Shown here in pieces: positions 46,412 to 54,670 of a stretch of DNA of 64,000 nucleotides. The DNA comes from Methylosinus sp. LW4 (lineage in GTDB: Bacteria > Pseudomonadota > Alphaproteobacteria > Rhizobiales > Beijerinckiaceae). Location of the stretch: contig NZ_KB900626.1 in the NCBI RefSeq assembly GCF_000379125.1, positions 3,782,024 to 3,846,023 of the forward strand. The letters run 5' to 3'. The position numbers and the translations under genes were made by a program. Within the stretch, counting starts at the first letter, position 1. Every line of letters begins with the position of its first letter. Under the pieces are notes generated by a model. That model did no database searches. It was not told the origin of the DNA and worked only from the letters and a program-made list of their open reading frames with translations.

Positions 46412-48322
46412 GTGTCTCGCTCGCTCGCTCTCGCAGGCTCGGCGATCATCGCGGGCGTCGCGGCGGCCCATGGGATGGACCTTCGCTTCGAGGACCTCGG
46501 CGCGCAGAGGGCGATCACGTCCATTTCCGCCTTTGGCGCGACCTGCGACGACGCGGCGCTCGCCGCGGCTGCGGCGGCCGGACGCACGATCGTCATCGAC
46601 AGAGTGTGCGCGGTCTCGAACGACCTCGCTCTGTCCGGCGTGACGATGTGGCTCGTCGAGCGCAATGGAGGATTTCGGGTCGCGAATCGGAAAGCGCTGA
46701 CCTTTGCGGACGGGGCGACGGTCGTCGCCGGCCCCTATCAGATTTTCAGCGGCCCCGGCGCGGTCAGGGGGCTGGCTTTTCCCAAGCCGGAATGGTGGGG
46801 GGACGCCGATCAGGCGGCGTCGGTGCAGGCCGCGCATGACAGCGCGAAATTCGCCGCGCTCCACCGCGGCGTCCTGACGCCGCGAAACACGAAATACGGC
46901 GTCGATCTCGGCTGCGGATTTTATACTTTCGCCCGCACGGTCGCGCTTTCGCCGGCGACGTGGTTTCCGCTTCAATTCACCGGTTGCGCGGCGGCGCTCG
47001 GCGGCACGCGAATCATGGCCTCCGAGGTATTCGAGGGCGACGCGCTCATCGATCTCGTCGCGCCTTCGTCCGCCTCCGAGCAAAACGCGTCATTCGATGT
47101 CGGCCAATTCCAGCTCGTCAACAATTCCGCCTATTCGGCGACGAGCCTTCTGCGCATCGGCAAGGATGATGGGACGTCGTTCAACCCGACGCAGCAGAAC
47201 CGCATTCACGACATAGACTTCGAGAATTTCGTCAACGCCATAGAATGGCGCAATGGGCGCTTGATCGAATTTCGGCGCATCGGAATGTTCTCGACCGCGC
47301 CGCGCGCCTATTGTCTGAACATAAACCCGACGTCGAGCGCCGGCTCATTCGTCGGCGACGCCGATTTTTATCAAATGAACTGCACGCCCTGCCGCGGGAC
47401 GCTGGCGTCCTGCTCCACCGGCGGAAACTTTACGCGCAACATATGGATCAAGGCCGATCACGCCGGAACGGGCGTCGCGGGCCTGCGCTTCCATGCGTGG
47501 GTCGGATATTACTCCGCGAAGAATGTGGAGATAGCGGCCTCGAACGGCGCCGCGATCTCGGACATATGGATCGAGACCGGCTCTCAATTCGACGGCCATG
47601 GCGAGGAGCGCGGTCCCGTCAATGGCGGAATTGTCGAAGCGACGGCGACCGGTGCGGGGTCGGTCATCCAGAATATAAATATCGGCAATATTTATGCGCG
47701 AGCGTCCTCGCCGAAGCATATCGGCAGCGCCTTCACTTTCTCTGCCGATGACGCCGCGGCCGCCGGCGCCGGCGTGAATTCGATAAGCATGGAAGGGACG
47801 TGGATCGCCAATGATTCGGCCGGCGGGGTTCTCGCGCATAATGTCCGCGGGATAAAAATAGACGCGATTTTCGCCTCGTCCGGGTTCGTCGGGCAGACCG
47901 CTGTTCGGCTGGAGGGATCGACCTCGGATGTGACGATCCATCTCGACATGCAATATTGCCTCGCGCCGTATCTCTACGATTACGCCGTCGTGGCGCAGGA
48001 CACGGTCGGCAATGTGAAGGTTTCGCCGTCCGCCGTCTCCGGCTGCGTCAGGTCTCCGTCGTCCAATTCCTCGCGCGGGACGGGGATCGACCTATCGGGG
48101 CTCTGGCCGCGCTCTTCGGCCGATGGCCCGTCCGAGGCGAAGGGACTGGCGACGCTGCTCGGCTCGACAGTTGGCTCTCTGCCCCGCTGCAATTCCGGCG
48201 CACTCGGCCAAATCGCCTATGTGACCGACGCGAGCGCGGCCATATGGGGCGCGAAGGTCTCGGGCGGCGGCGCGACGAAGACGCTCGCGATCTGCAACGG
48301 AACGAATTGGGTGGCGCGATGA
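46412..48322 (+). CDS. Beta-helix / tail-spike-like secreted protein, probably acquired
   Basis: About 636 residues from a GTG at 46412 that opens a signal-peptide-like segment (SRSLALAGSAIIAGVAAAHG). The frame is open from inside the tRNA, but that part is not coding. FPKPEWWGDADQAASVQAAHDSA resembles the leader of pectate-lyase-fold tail spikes and exopolysaccharide lyases. The middle has repeated short beta-strand units typical of a right-handed beta-helix (SDIWIETGSQFDGHGEERG, NINIGNIYARAS). The C-terminus (IAYVTDASAAIWGAKVSGGG then CNGTNWVAR) is a motif seen at ends of phage-like structural proteins. Codon use is less GC-biased than in neighbours. Function unknown. Confidence 0.65.
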   Translation: MSRSLALAGSAIIAGVAAAHGMDLRFEDLGAQRAITSISAFGATCDDAALAAAAAAGRTIVIDRVCAVSNDLALSGVTMWLVERNGGFRVANRKALTFADGATVVAGPYQIFSGPGAVRGLAFPKPEWWGDADQAASVQAAHDSAKFAALHRGVLTPRNTKYGVDLGCGFYTFARTVALSPATWFPLQFTGCAAALGGTRIMASEVFEGDALIDLVAPSSASEQNASFDVGQFQLVNNSAYSATSLLRIGKDDGTSFNPTQQNRIHDIDFENFVNAIEWRNGRLIEFRRIGMFSTAPRAYCLNINPTSSAGSFVGDADFYQMNCTPCRGTLASCSTGGNFTRNIWIKADHAGTGVAGLRFHAWVGYYSAKNVEIAASNGAAISDIWIETGSQFDGHGEERGPVNGGIVEATATGAGSVIQNINIGNIYARASSPKHIGSAFTFSADDAAAAGAGVNSISMEGTWIANDSAGGVLAHNVRGIKIDAIFASSGFVGQTAVRLEGSTSDVTIHLDMQYCLAPYLYDYAVVAQDTVGNVKVSPSAVSGCVRSPSSNSSRGTGIDLSGLWPRSSADGPSEAKGLATLLGSTVGSLPRCNSGALGQIAYVTDASAAIWGAKVSGGGATKTLAICNGTNWVAR

Positions 48323-48433
48323 GCGGCCGCGCCGGAGGGGCTTGCAAGCCGGCCCCGACGGGACGAGAAGCGGAGACCCGCATTTTTTAAAGATCCTGCG
48401 GCCCTGTTTCGGGCGGCTCCTGGGGAAACGATC

Positions 48434-49012
48434 ATGCGACGCGCTCTAATCGCCGTTTTCGCCCTTCTCGCTCTTGCGCTTCTCTACGCCGGCTACGCCT
48501 TTCTCTCGCTGCGCCAGCTCGAGGCGGGGGTGAAGGCGGGCGACGCCGCGGCCATTTCCGATCATGTCGATTTTCCCGCCGTGCGCGCCTCCATCAAGGA
48601 GCAGCTTTCGGCCATCGTCATGTCGCGCGCGCTGGACGAGGCGGATAGGCGCCGCAGCGCCGGTGCGCGGCTCGGCGCCGGGCTGCTGGCCGCGATCGGC
48701 CCCGCTCTCATCGACACGGCGATCGATCGCTTCGTCTCGCCCGCCGCCATCGGCGCTCTGCTGGCGCGGCGCGCGCCGGCGGCCGGCGGCGGTGGAGGCG
48801 AGGCCGGCGGACAAGAGCCGAAGGAGCTCGATCTGCGTCGCTTCGCGCATCGCTTCGAGCTTCTGTCGCCGACGCGGTTTCGCATCACCCATAAGGATGG
48901 CGTCGCCATCGTCTTCGCGCTCACAGATTGGACGTGGAAGGTCGCCGATATTCGCATCCCGCCGGATATTCTGAAAAAGATCATGCGGCCGGACGCCGGC
49001 GAGCCTCTGTGA
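48434..49012 (+). CDS. DUF2939 domain-containing protein
   Basis: A 192-residue protein with an N-terminal membrane helix (LIAVFALLALALLYAGYAFLSL), then LEAGVKAGDAAAISDHVDFPAVRASIKEQL, the typical DUF2939 sequence. A Gly-rich linker precedes the C-terminal part (HRFELLSPTRFRITHKDG). Periplasm-facing; function unknown. Its stop overlaps the GTG of the transporter gene (GTGA). Confidence 0.8.
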   Translation: MRRALIAVFALLALALLYAGYAFLSLRQLEAGVKAGDAAAISDHVDFPAVRASIKEQLSAIVMSRALDEADRRRSAGARLGAGLLAAIGPALIDTAIDRFVSPAAIGALLARRAPAAGGGGGEAGGQEPKELDLRRFAHRFELLSPTRFRITHKDGVAIVFALTDWTWKVADIRIPPDILKKIMRPDAGEPL

Positions 49013-50349
49013 GCGCGCGCTCGGCCGATCTTCTCGGCCATCCGAAGGGCCTCGCCTTTCTCTTCGCGACCGAGATGTGGGAGCGCTTCTCCTATTATGG
49101 AATGCGCGCTCTGCTCGTGCTCTACATGGTCGATCATCTGCTCGCGCCGGAGCGAGCGCAGAGCGTCATCGGCCTCGGCGCGCTGAAGCAGGGGCTCGAA
49201 TTTCTGCTCGGCCCGCTGGCGCCGCAGCCTTTCGCCTCACAAATCTACGGGCTCTACACCGGCTTCGTCTATCTGACGCCCATTCTCGGCGGCTATCTCG
49301 CGGATCGCTGGCTCGGGCGCCGCTACACGGTGATTCTCGGCGCGGCGCTGATGATGGCCGGCCATTTCATGATGGCGTCCGAAGGCCTGTTTCTGCTGGC
49401 GCTGGTCACATTGGCGCTCGGCAATGGCGCCTTCAAGCCCAATATCGTCACGCAAGTCGGCGGGCTCTATCGGCAAGACGATCCGCGCCGCGACCGCGCC
49501 TTCTCTATCTTCTATGTCGGTATAAATCTCGGAGCCTTTCTCGCGCCGCTGGTGAGCGGCACGCTGGGCGAGACTTGGGGCTGGCATTACGGCTTCGCCA
49601 GCGCCGGGATCGGCATGGGGATCGGCCTCGCGATCTATCTTGCGGGCCTGCCGAGCTTGCCGCTCGAGGCCGCGCCCGCGCCGGTCGACGCGACTGCGAC
49701 GCACGGCGATGGGCGCGCGCTGCTCGGCCTGCTGCTGCTGGCGCCGCCGGCCATTCTCTTTTGGGCGGCCTATGAGCAGCAGGGCAACACCATCGCGCTG
49801 TGGGCGGAGCGCTTCACCGATCGCCATGTCGATCTTCTGTTCTGGCGCGGCGAAATTCCCGTCACCTGGTTTCAGGCCGTCAATCCGCTGATGATCTTCC
49901 TCTTCACGCCGCCTCTGGTGGCGCTGTGGGCGCGGCTCGCGGCGGCGGGGCGGGAGCCCTCGACCATCGTCAAATTGTCGCTCGGCTGCTTTTGCCTCGG
50001 CCTTTCCTATCTGATCCTCGTTTTCGCCGCGGAGACGCGCGGGGAGGGGCTGTCGAGCTGGCTGTGGCTGGCGGCCTATTTCGCTTTGCTCACGCTCGGC
50101 GAATTGTGCTTTTCGCCGATCACGCTCTCGCTGGTGTCGCGTCTCGCGCCGCCGCGCTCGCGCTCAATGGCCATGGGCGCCTGGTTCCTCACAATGTTCG
50201 CCGGCAATTTTCTCGGCGGCTGGCTCGGCGGCTTCTGGTCGAGCCTCTCGGGCGCGGGCTTTTTCGCGCTCATCGCCGGCGCGGCCGTCGCTGCGGGCGC
50301 GATGATCGAGCTCACGCGCCGCTTTCGCTCGGGTCTCATTCCCGATTGA
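49009..50349 (+). CDS. Proton-coupled oligopeptide transporter (POT family, MFS)
   Basis: A 446-residue protein with about 12-14 membrane helices. The family signatures are clear: [24 protein letters not shown] (E-x-x-E-R-F motif on helix 1), [18 protein letters not shown], and the PTR2 motif [20 protein letters not shown]. It imports di- or tripeptides with protons. Start is GTG at 49009, coupled to the DUF2939 stop. Confidence 0.93.
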   Translation: MSARSADLLGHPKGLAFLFATEMWERFSYYGMRALLVLYMVDHLLAPERAQSVIGLGALKQGLEFLLGPLAPQPFASQIYGLYTGFVYLTPILGGYLADRWLGRRYTVILGAALMMAGHFMMASEGLFLLALVTLALGNGAFKPNIVTQVGGLYRQDDPRRDRAFSIFYVGINLGAFLAPLVSGTLGETWGWHYGFASAGIGMGIGLAIYLAGLPSLPLEAAPAPVDATATHGDGRALLGLLLLAPPAILFWAAYEQQGNTIALWAERFTDRHVDLLFWRGEIPVTWFQAVNPLMIFLFTPPLVALWARLAAAGREPSTIVKLSLGCFCLGLSYLILVFAAETRGEGLSSWLWLAAYFALLTLGELCFSPITLSLVSRLAPPRSRSMAMGAWFLTMFAGNFLGGWLGGFWSSLSGAGFFALIAGAAVAAGAMIELTRRFRSGLIPD

Positions 50350-50381
50350 CGCGCGCGCGCGTCGGGTTAAGAGCTTTGCGC

Positions 50382-50843
50382 ATGACGAAGACGCATAAGG
50401 GCGCCGCGCTTCTCGGGCAGAAGGCGCCGCTGCCGCAATCGCCCGAAGAGGCCGAGCTCGACCTCGTCGCCAATCCGCATCCGGGCGAGACCTATCTCGT
50501 CCGTTTCGCCGCGCCGGAATTCACCTCGCTCTGCCCGGTGACCGGCCAGCCGGATTTCGCGCATATCGTCATCGACTATGCGCCCATGGAATGGCTCGTC
50601 GAATCGAAGTCGCTGAAGCTCTATCTCGGCAGCTATCGCAATCACGGCGCCTTCCATGAGGATTGCACCATTCGCATCGCCAAGGATCTCGTGGCCGCGA
50701 TGACGCCGCGCTGGCTGCGCATCGGCGGCTATTGGTATCCGCGCGGCGGCATTCCGATCGACGTCTTCTGGCAGACGGGCGCGCCGCCCGCAGGACTCTG
50801 GCTGCCCGACCAGGGCGTGCCGCCCTATCGCGGGCGGGGGTGA
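50382..50843 (+). CDS. queF: NADPH-dependent 7-cyano-7-deazaguanine reductase QueF
   Basis: A 153-residue enzyme of queuosine synthesis that reduces preQ0 to preQ1. Catalytic Cys51 and Asp58 are in [15 protein letters not shown]. The substrate-binding motif [23 protein letters not shown] is intact. This is the short, single-domain form. It lies alone; other que genes are not in view. Confidence 0.96.
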   Translation: MTKTHKGAALLGQKAPLPQSPEEAELDLVANPHPGETYLVRFAAPEFTSLCPVTGQPDFAHIVIDYAPMEWLVESKSLKLYLGSYRNHGAFHEDCTIRIAKDLVAAMTPRWLRIGGYWYPRGGIPIDVFWQTGAPPAGLWLPDQGVPPYRGRG

Positions 50844-50968
50844 AAGCCCCCTCCCCAGCCCTCCCCCGCTACGCGGGAAAGGGAGCGGATTCGGGCCTTG
50901 ATCGAAGGTTCGCGAAATGTCGACGCCCCCCTCTCCCGCAAAGCGGGGGAGGGTGAGGGAGGGGGCCA
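50844..50968. repeat. Inverted pair of palindromic repeats between queF and kdsA
   Basis: CCCCCTCCCCAGCCCTCCCC with the palindrome CCCCGCTACGCGGG at 50847-50880, and its mirror CTCTCCCGCAAAGCGGGGGAG followed by GGTGAGGGAGGGGGCC at 50932-50967. It lies between two convergent genes and is likely to end both transcripts. Same family as at 8.3 and 39.7 kb. Confidence 0.74.
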
Positions 50969-50978
50969 TCGCTCCACC

Positions 50979-51836
50979 TCAAGCGGAAAGCTCTTTCGCC
51001 AGCCGATCGAAGGGCAGCAACTCCTCCACCAGCGCCGGCAGATCGCGCAGCGCGATCATGTTCGGACCGTCGGAGACGGCGCTGTCCGGGTCTGGATGCG
51101 TCTCGATGAAGAGGCCGGCGACGCCCACAGCCGCCGCAGCCCGCGCCAGCACGGGCACGAAGCGCCTTTCGCCGCCGGAGGCCGCGCCGAGCCCACCCGG
51201 CTGCTGCACGGAATGCGTGGCGTCGAAAATGACTGGAACGCCGGTCGTCTCGGCGAGAATGGGCAGCGCGCGCATGTCGGAGACGAGGGCGTTATAGCCG
51301 AAGCTGGTTCCGCGCTCCGTGACCAGCGCGCCGGCGGCGCCTTCGGCGCGCAGCTTGTCGATGGCGTGGCGCATGTCCCAGGGCGCGAGAAACTGGCCCT
51401 TCTTCACATTGACGACGCGCCCCGTGCGCGCCGCCGCCGCCAGAAGATCGGTCTGCCGGCAGAGGAAGGCGGGGATTTGCAGAATATCCGCCACTTCCGC
51501 GACAGGCGCGCATTGCGTCGTCTCATGGACGTCGGTGAGGATGGGAAGGCCGAAGCGCTCCTCGATCTCGGCGAAGATCGGCAGAGCGGCGGCAAGGCCG
51601 AGGCCGCGTCCTGAGGAGCCGGAGCTGCGATTGGCCTTGTCGAAAGAGGCTTTGAAGACCACGCCAATGCTCAGCCGCTCGGCGAGCGCGGCCAGCGCTT
51701 CGGCGATCTCCAGGCCCTGCGCGCGGCTCTCCAGCGCGCAGGGGCCGGCGATGAGGGCGAGCGGCAAATGATCGCCGAAGACGACGCGGCGAGAAGCGCC
51801 GACCGTGACCGTGGAGAAATCCGCCGCTTGGCTCAT
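50979..51836 (-). CDS. kdsA: 3-deoxy-8-phosphooctulonate (KDO-8-P) synthase
   Basis: A 285-residue enzyme joining PEP and arabinose-5-phosphate, an early step of lipopolysaccharide KDO synthesis. Family motifs: [60 protein letters not shown] and [15 protein letters not shown]. It is the usual length. The SDR gene upstream is 34 bases away and unrelated in function. Confidence 0.96.
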   Translation of the reverse strand: MSQAADFSTVTVGASRRVVFGDHLPLALIAGPCALESRAQGLEIAEALAALAERLSIGVVFKASFDKANRSSGSSGRGLGLAAALPIFAEIEERFGLPILTDVHETTQCAPVAEVADILQIPAFLCRQTDLLAAAARTGRVVNVKKGQFLAPWDMRHAIDKLRAEGAAGALVTERGTSFGYNALVSDMRALPILAETTGVPVIFDATHSVQQPGGLGAASGGERRFVPVLARAAAAVGVAGLFIETHPDPDSAVSDGPNMIALRDLPALVEELLPFDRLAKELSA

Positions 51837-51870
51837 CCGCGAAGCTTATCACCGATCGCGGCGCGGCGCG

Positions 51871-52770
51871 TCATTTGTGGGCGGCGGCGAGAGTCGCCCA
51901 TGTCTGCGCGATAGTGACGGCGTAGGGCGTCGTCGGCCGGCCGATCAGCGCGCTGAGCTGGAGGCCATGGTCGAACAGCGCGCCTTTCGCCGCGCCCGCG
52001 TCGGAATCGGCCAGCAGAGCGGCGAATGCGCCCGGCAGGCCGGCGCCGACGAGAGCCCCGGCGAAATCGGCTTCGGGCAGGTTCTGATAGGCGATCTTTC
52101 GCCCCGCGACATCGCTGATCGCGGCGGCGAATTCGCCGAGCGTATAGGCCTCGTCTCCGGCCAGCTCATAGATGCGGCCGGCCTGATCCGCGCCCGTCAG
52201 CACGGCGGCGGCGGCCTCGGCGTAATCGCCGCGCGCGGCGGAGGCGATCTTGCCCGCGCCGGCGGCGCCGATGAAGACGCCATGCGCCAGCGCCGGGGCG
52301 ATGGAGGCGGCGTAATTTTCCGTATACCAGCCATTGCGCAGCAGCGCGAAAGGCGTTCCCGAGGCGCGCAGGTTTGCTTCCGTCTCGCGATGTTCCTGCG
52401 CCAGCGCCAGCGGCGAGACATCGGCGCGCAGCAGGCTCGTATAGGCGAGAAGGCCGACGCCGGCCCGCGTCGCCGCCGCTATGACATTGCGGTGCTGCGC
52501 CACGCGCTGGCCCACCTCGCTCGAGGAGATCAGCAGCAGACGATCGACGCCCACGAAGGCCGGGTCGAGGGTCTCCGGGCGGGAATAATCGGCGATGCGC
52601 AGCTCCACGCCGCGGGCGGCGAGATCGCGGGCGGCGTCGCTGTCGGTTCGGCGCACGCCGGCGACGATGCGCGTCGCCGGAATGTTTCGCAGCAGCGCGG
52701 CGATGACGAGCCGGCCGAGCTGGCCGGTCGCGCCGGTGACGAAAATGCGCGGATGAGCGGAGGAAGTCAT
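51871..52770 (-). CDS. QorB/NmrA-type NAD(P)H quinone oxidoreductase
   Basis: A 299-residue short-chain dehydrogenase of the QOR2 group. Nucleotide motif IFVTGATGQLGRLVIAALL; then GVRRTDSDAARDLAARGVE, LLLISSSEVGQR, and LLRNGWYTENY. It probably reduces quinones or electrophiles. Divergent to an HxlR-type regulator, the same arrangement as E. coli ytfG/ytfH (qorB/qorR). The shared gap holds a palindromic operator. Confidence 0.88.
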   Translation of the reverse strand: MTSSAHPRIFVTGATGQLGRLVIAALLRNIPATRIVAGVRRTDSDAARDLAARGVELRIADYSRPETLDPAFVGVDRLLLISSSEVGQRVAQHRNVIAAATRAGVGLLAYTSLLRADVSPLALAQEHRETEANLRASGTPFALLRNGWYTENYAASIAPALAHGVFIGAAGAGKIASAARGDYAEAAAAVLTGADQAGRIYELAGDEAYTLGEFAAAISDVAGRKIAYQNLPEADFAGALVGAGLPGAFAALLADSDAGAAKGALFDHGLQLSALIGRPTTPYAVTIAQTWATLAAAHK

Positions 52771-52786
52771 AGCGGCGTTCCTTTGG

Positions 52787-52830
52787 GTCTCGTTTCTGAT
52801 ATAAGGTCTCTAAACGAGACTTCAGAGACC
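52787..52830. promoter_or_regulatory. Nested inverted-repeat operator between qorB-like and HxlR genes
   Basis: Two overlapping palindromes. GTCTCGTTT (52787-52795) pairs with AAACGAGAC (52812-52820); GGTCTCT (52805-52811) pairs with AGAGACC (52824-52830). Both contain the same GTCTC/GAGAC half-site. Lying midway between divergent genes, it is the likely binding site of the HxlR regulator. The spacer contains CTGATATAAGG, a possible -10 element. Confidence 0.72.
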
Positions 52831-52880
52831 GTGAAGGAGGCAGCTTTTTGGGACAAGGGGACGCCGAGGGAACCGTCTCG

Positions 52881-53333
52881 ATGACGGCGCGGGAGGAGCT
52901 CGCGCGCAAATTCGACGAATGGCGAGGTCTGGCGCTGGATGCGAGCCGCTGTCCGGTGCGCGATGTGCTGGATCGCGTCGGCGACAAATGGTCGACGCTG
53001 ATCTTGATCGCGCTGGCTGGGGGACCGCAGCGTTTCGGCGCGCTCAATCGCGCGACGCCGGATATTTCGAAGCGCATGCTGACGCAGACGCTGCGCACGT
53101 TGGAGCGCGATGGGCTTGTCGCGCGCAGGGTCTATCCGACCAAGCCGCCGAGCGTGGATTATCGGCTGACGCCGCTCGGCGTCGCCATGATGGAGCCGCT
53201 GGCCGCGCTCATTCGCTGGGCGGAGCAGAGCCATCCGGCGATCGTCGCTGCGCGTCGGCGCTTCGACGAAGGGCCTGTCGCAGACGAAGGGCTCGCCGCA
53301 GACGAAGCGCCTGCCGAAGAGAGCGCGGCGTGA
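52881..53333 (+). CDS. HxlR family transcriptional regulator
   Basis: A 150-residue winged-helix regulator. [21 protein letters not shown] is the HxlR signature with its redox-sensitive-type Cys; the recognition helix is in [39 protein letters not shown]. The C-terminal tail has an Asp-Glu-Gly repeat of low complexity. A TTG at 52848 is an alternative start. By analogy with QorR it represses the divergent quinone oxidoreductase until the Cys is modified. Confidence 0.92.
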   Translation: MTAREELARKFDEWRGLALDASRCPVRDVLDRVGDKWSTLILIALAGGPQRFGALNRATPDISKRMLTQTLRTLERDGLVARRVYPTKPPSVDYRLTPLGVAMMEPLAALIRWAEQSHPAIVAARRRFDEGPVADEGLAADEAPAEESAA

Positions 53334-53345
53334 GCCGGGCGCCCG

Positions 53346-54653
53346 TCACTCCGGCTCCTTGGCCTCCGCGGGCGTCACTTTCAGCACGGTGATGCGGTTG
53401 CGCATCTTGCGCAGCACCTCGAAGCGGAAACCGTGGAAGTTGAACACTTGCCCCGCCTCGGGAATCGCCGCCGCCTCATGGATGACGAGGCCAGCGATGG
53501 TCGTCGCCTCCTCGTCCGGCAGGCTCCATTCCATGACGCGATTGAGATCGCGCACCGGCACGGCGCCGTCGACGAGCACCGAACCGTCCTCCTGCGGGCG
53601 CACGCCCTGCATGGCGAGGTCATGCTCGTCGCGAATGTCGCCGACGATCTCCTCCAATATGTCCTCGAGCGTGACGAGGCCCATCACCTCGCCATATTCG
53701 TCGACGACGAGCGCGAAATGCGTCTTGCGCTTGAGGAAGGCCTCGAGCTGATCCTCGAGCGTCGTCGACTCCGGCACGAACCAGGGCTCGAGCGCGATAT
53801 CGTCGACATTGAGCTTGGAGAAATCCGCCTTCGCCGCGTCGAGCGCGCGCAGCAGATCCTTGGAGTGGATGACGCCGATGAAATTGTCCGGGCGGTCGCG
53901 CCACAAGGGCATGCGCGTGAAAGGTGAGGCCAGCACCTCGCGCACGATCTGCTCGGGCGGCAGATCGGCGTCTATGGTGCGCATCTTGGTGCGGTGGATC
54001 ATCACATCGGCGACATGCAGCACTTGTAGATCGAGCACGCCGCCGAACATGTCGCGCCAATTGCGCTCGACGGTGCCTTCCTCATGCATGATGTCGACGG
54101 CGCTCTTGAGCTCGTCATAGGGCGAGAGCAGCGTGCGGCCATGGCCGATCTCGACGCCCGCGAGCTTCAGCACACCGCGCACGAAGGCCTCCACCGCAAA
54201 GAGCAGCGGGCCGAAGACGGCGACGAAGACGCTGATGACGCGGGCGACGCGCAGGGACAGGCGGTCTGGATGGTTGATCGCCACCGTCTTGGGCAGAACC
54301 TCGGCGAAGACCAGCAGCAGCACCGTCATGATGATGGTCGCGTAGACGGCGCCGCTCTCGCCGGTGAGATAGACCAGCACGCTGGTGGTGAAGGCCGAGC
54401 CGCCGATATTGACCAGAGTGGAGCCGAGCAGCAGCGCCGCGATCATGCGATTGCGCTGGCGCAGCAGGCGATTGACCACCGCCGCGCGGCGATCGCCCTC
54501 CTTCTCCAGCGAGTGCATATGCGCATGGGAGGCGGCGGTCAGCGCCGTCTCCGAGGCGGAGAAAAAGGCCGAGAGAAGCACGCATAAAAGCACGACCAGG
54601 GTCGCGACCCATATGTCGACATTCTCCAGGCCCGCTTCCGCTCCGCCGTGCAT
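53346..54653 (-). CDS. CorC/HlyC-type hemolysin-family transporter
   Basis: A 435-residue protein. DUF21/CNNM transmembrane domain (VLLCVLLSAFFSASETALTAAS, LLLGSTLVNIGGSAFTTSVL, LLLVFAEVLPKTVAINHPD), then two CBS domains (MIHRTKMRTIDADLPPEQIV, FALVVDEYGEVMGLVTLEDILEEIVGDI) and the CorC_HlyC domain at the end (TTIAGLVIHEAAAIPEAG). Such proteins are linked to Mg or Co export. Start is ATG at 54653. The gap to aroKB upstream is 17 bases. Confidence 0.92.
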   Translation of the reverse strand: MHGGAEAGLENVDIWVATLVVLLCVLLSAFFSASETALTAASHAHMHSLEKEGDRRAAVVNRLLRQRNRMIAALLLGSTLVNIGGSAFTTSVLVYLTGESGAVYATIIMTVLLLVFAEVLPKTVAINHPDRLSLRVARVISVFVAVFGPLLFAVEAFVRGVLKLAGVEIGHGRTLLSPYDELKSAVDIMHEEGTVERNWRDMFGGVLDLQVLHVADVMIHRTKMRTIDADLPPEQIVREVLASPFTRMPLWRDRPDNFIGVIHSKDLLRALDAAKADFSKLNVDDIALEPWFVPESTTLEDQLEAFLKRKTHFALVVDEYGEVMGLVTLEDILEEIVGDIRDEHDLAMQGVRPQEDGSVLVDGAVPVRDLNRVMEWSLPDEEATTIAGLVIHEAAAIPEAGQVFNFHGFRFEVLRKMRNRITVLKVTPAEAKEPE

Positions 54654-54670
54654 GTTGGACCCTGCTCGCG

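Noticed and set aside
46312..48433. A phage-type attachment duplication of the tRNA-Leu 3' end
   Set aside because: I looked for a second copy of the last about 18 tRNA bases after the tail-spike-like gene. Only CTCCTGGG at about 48417 matches, too short to support an att site.
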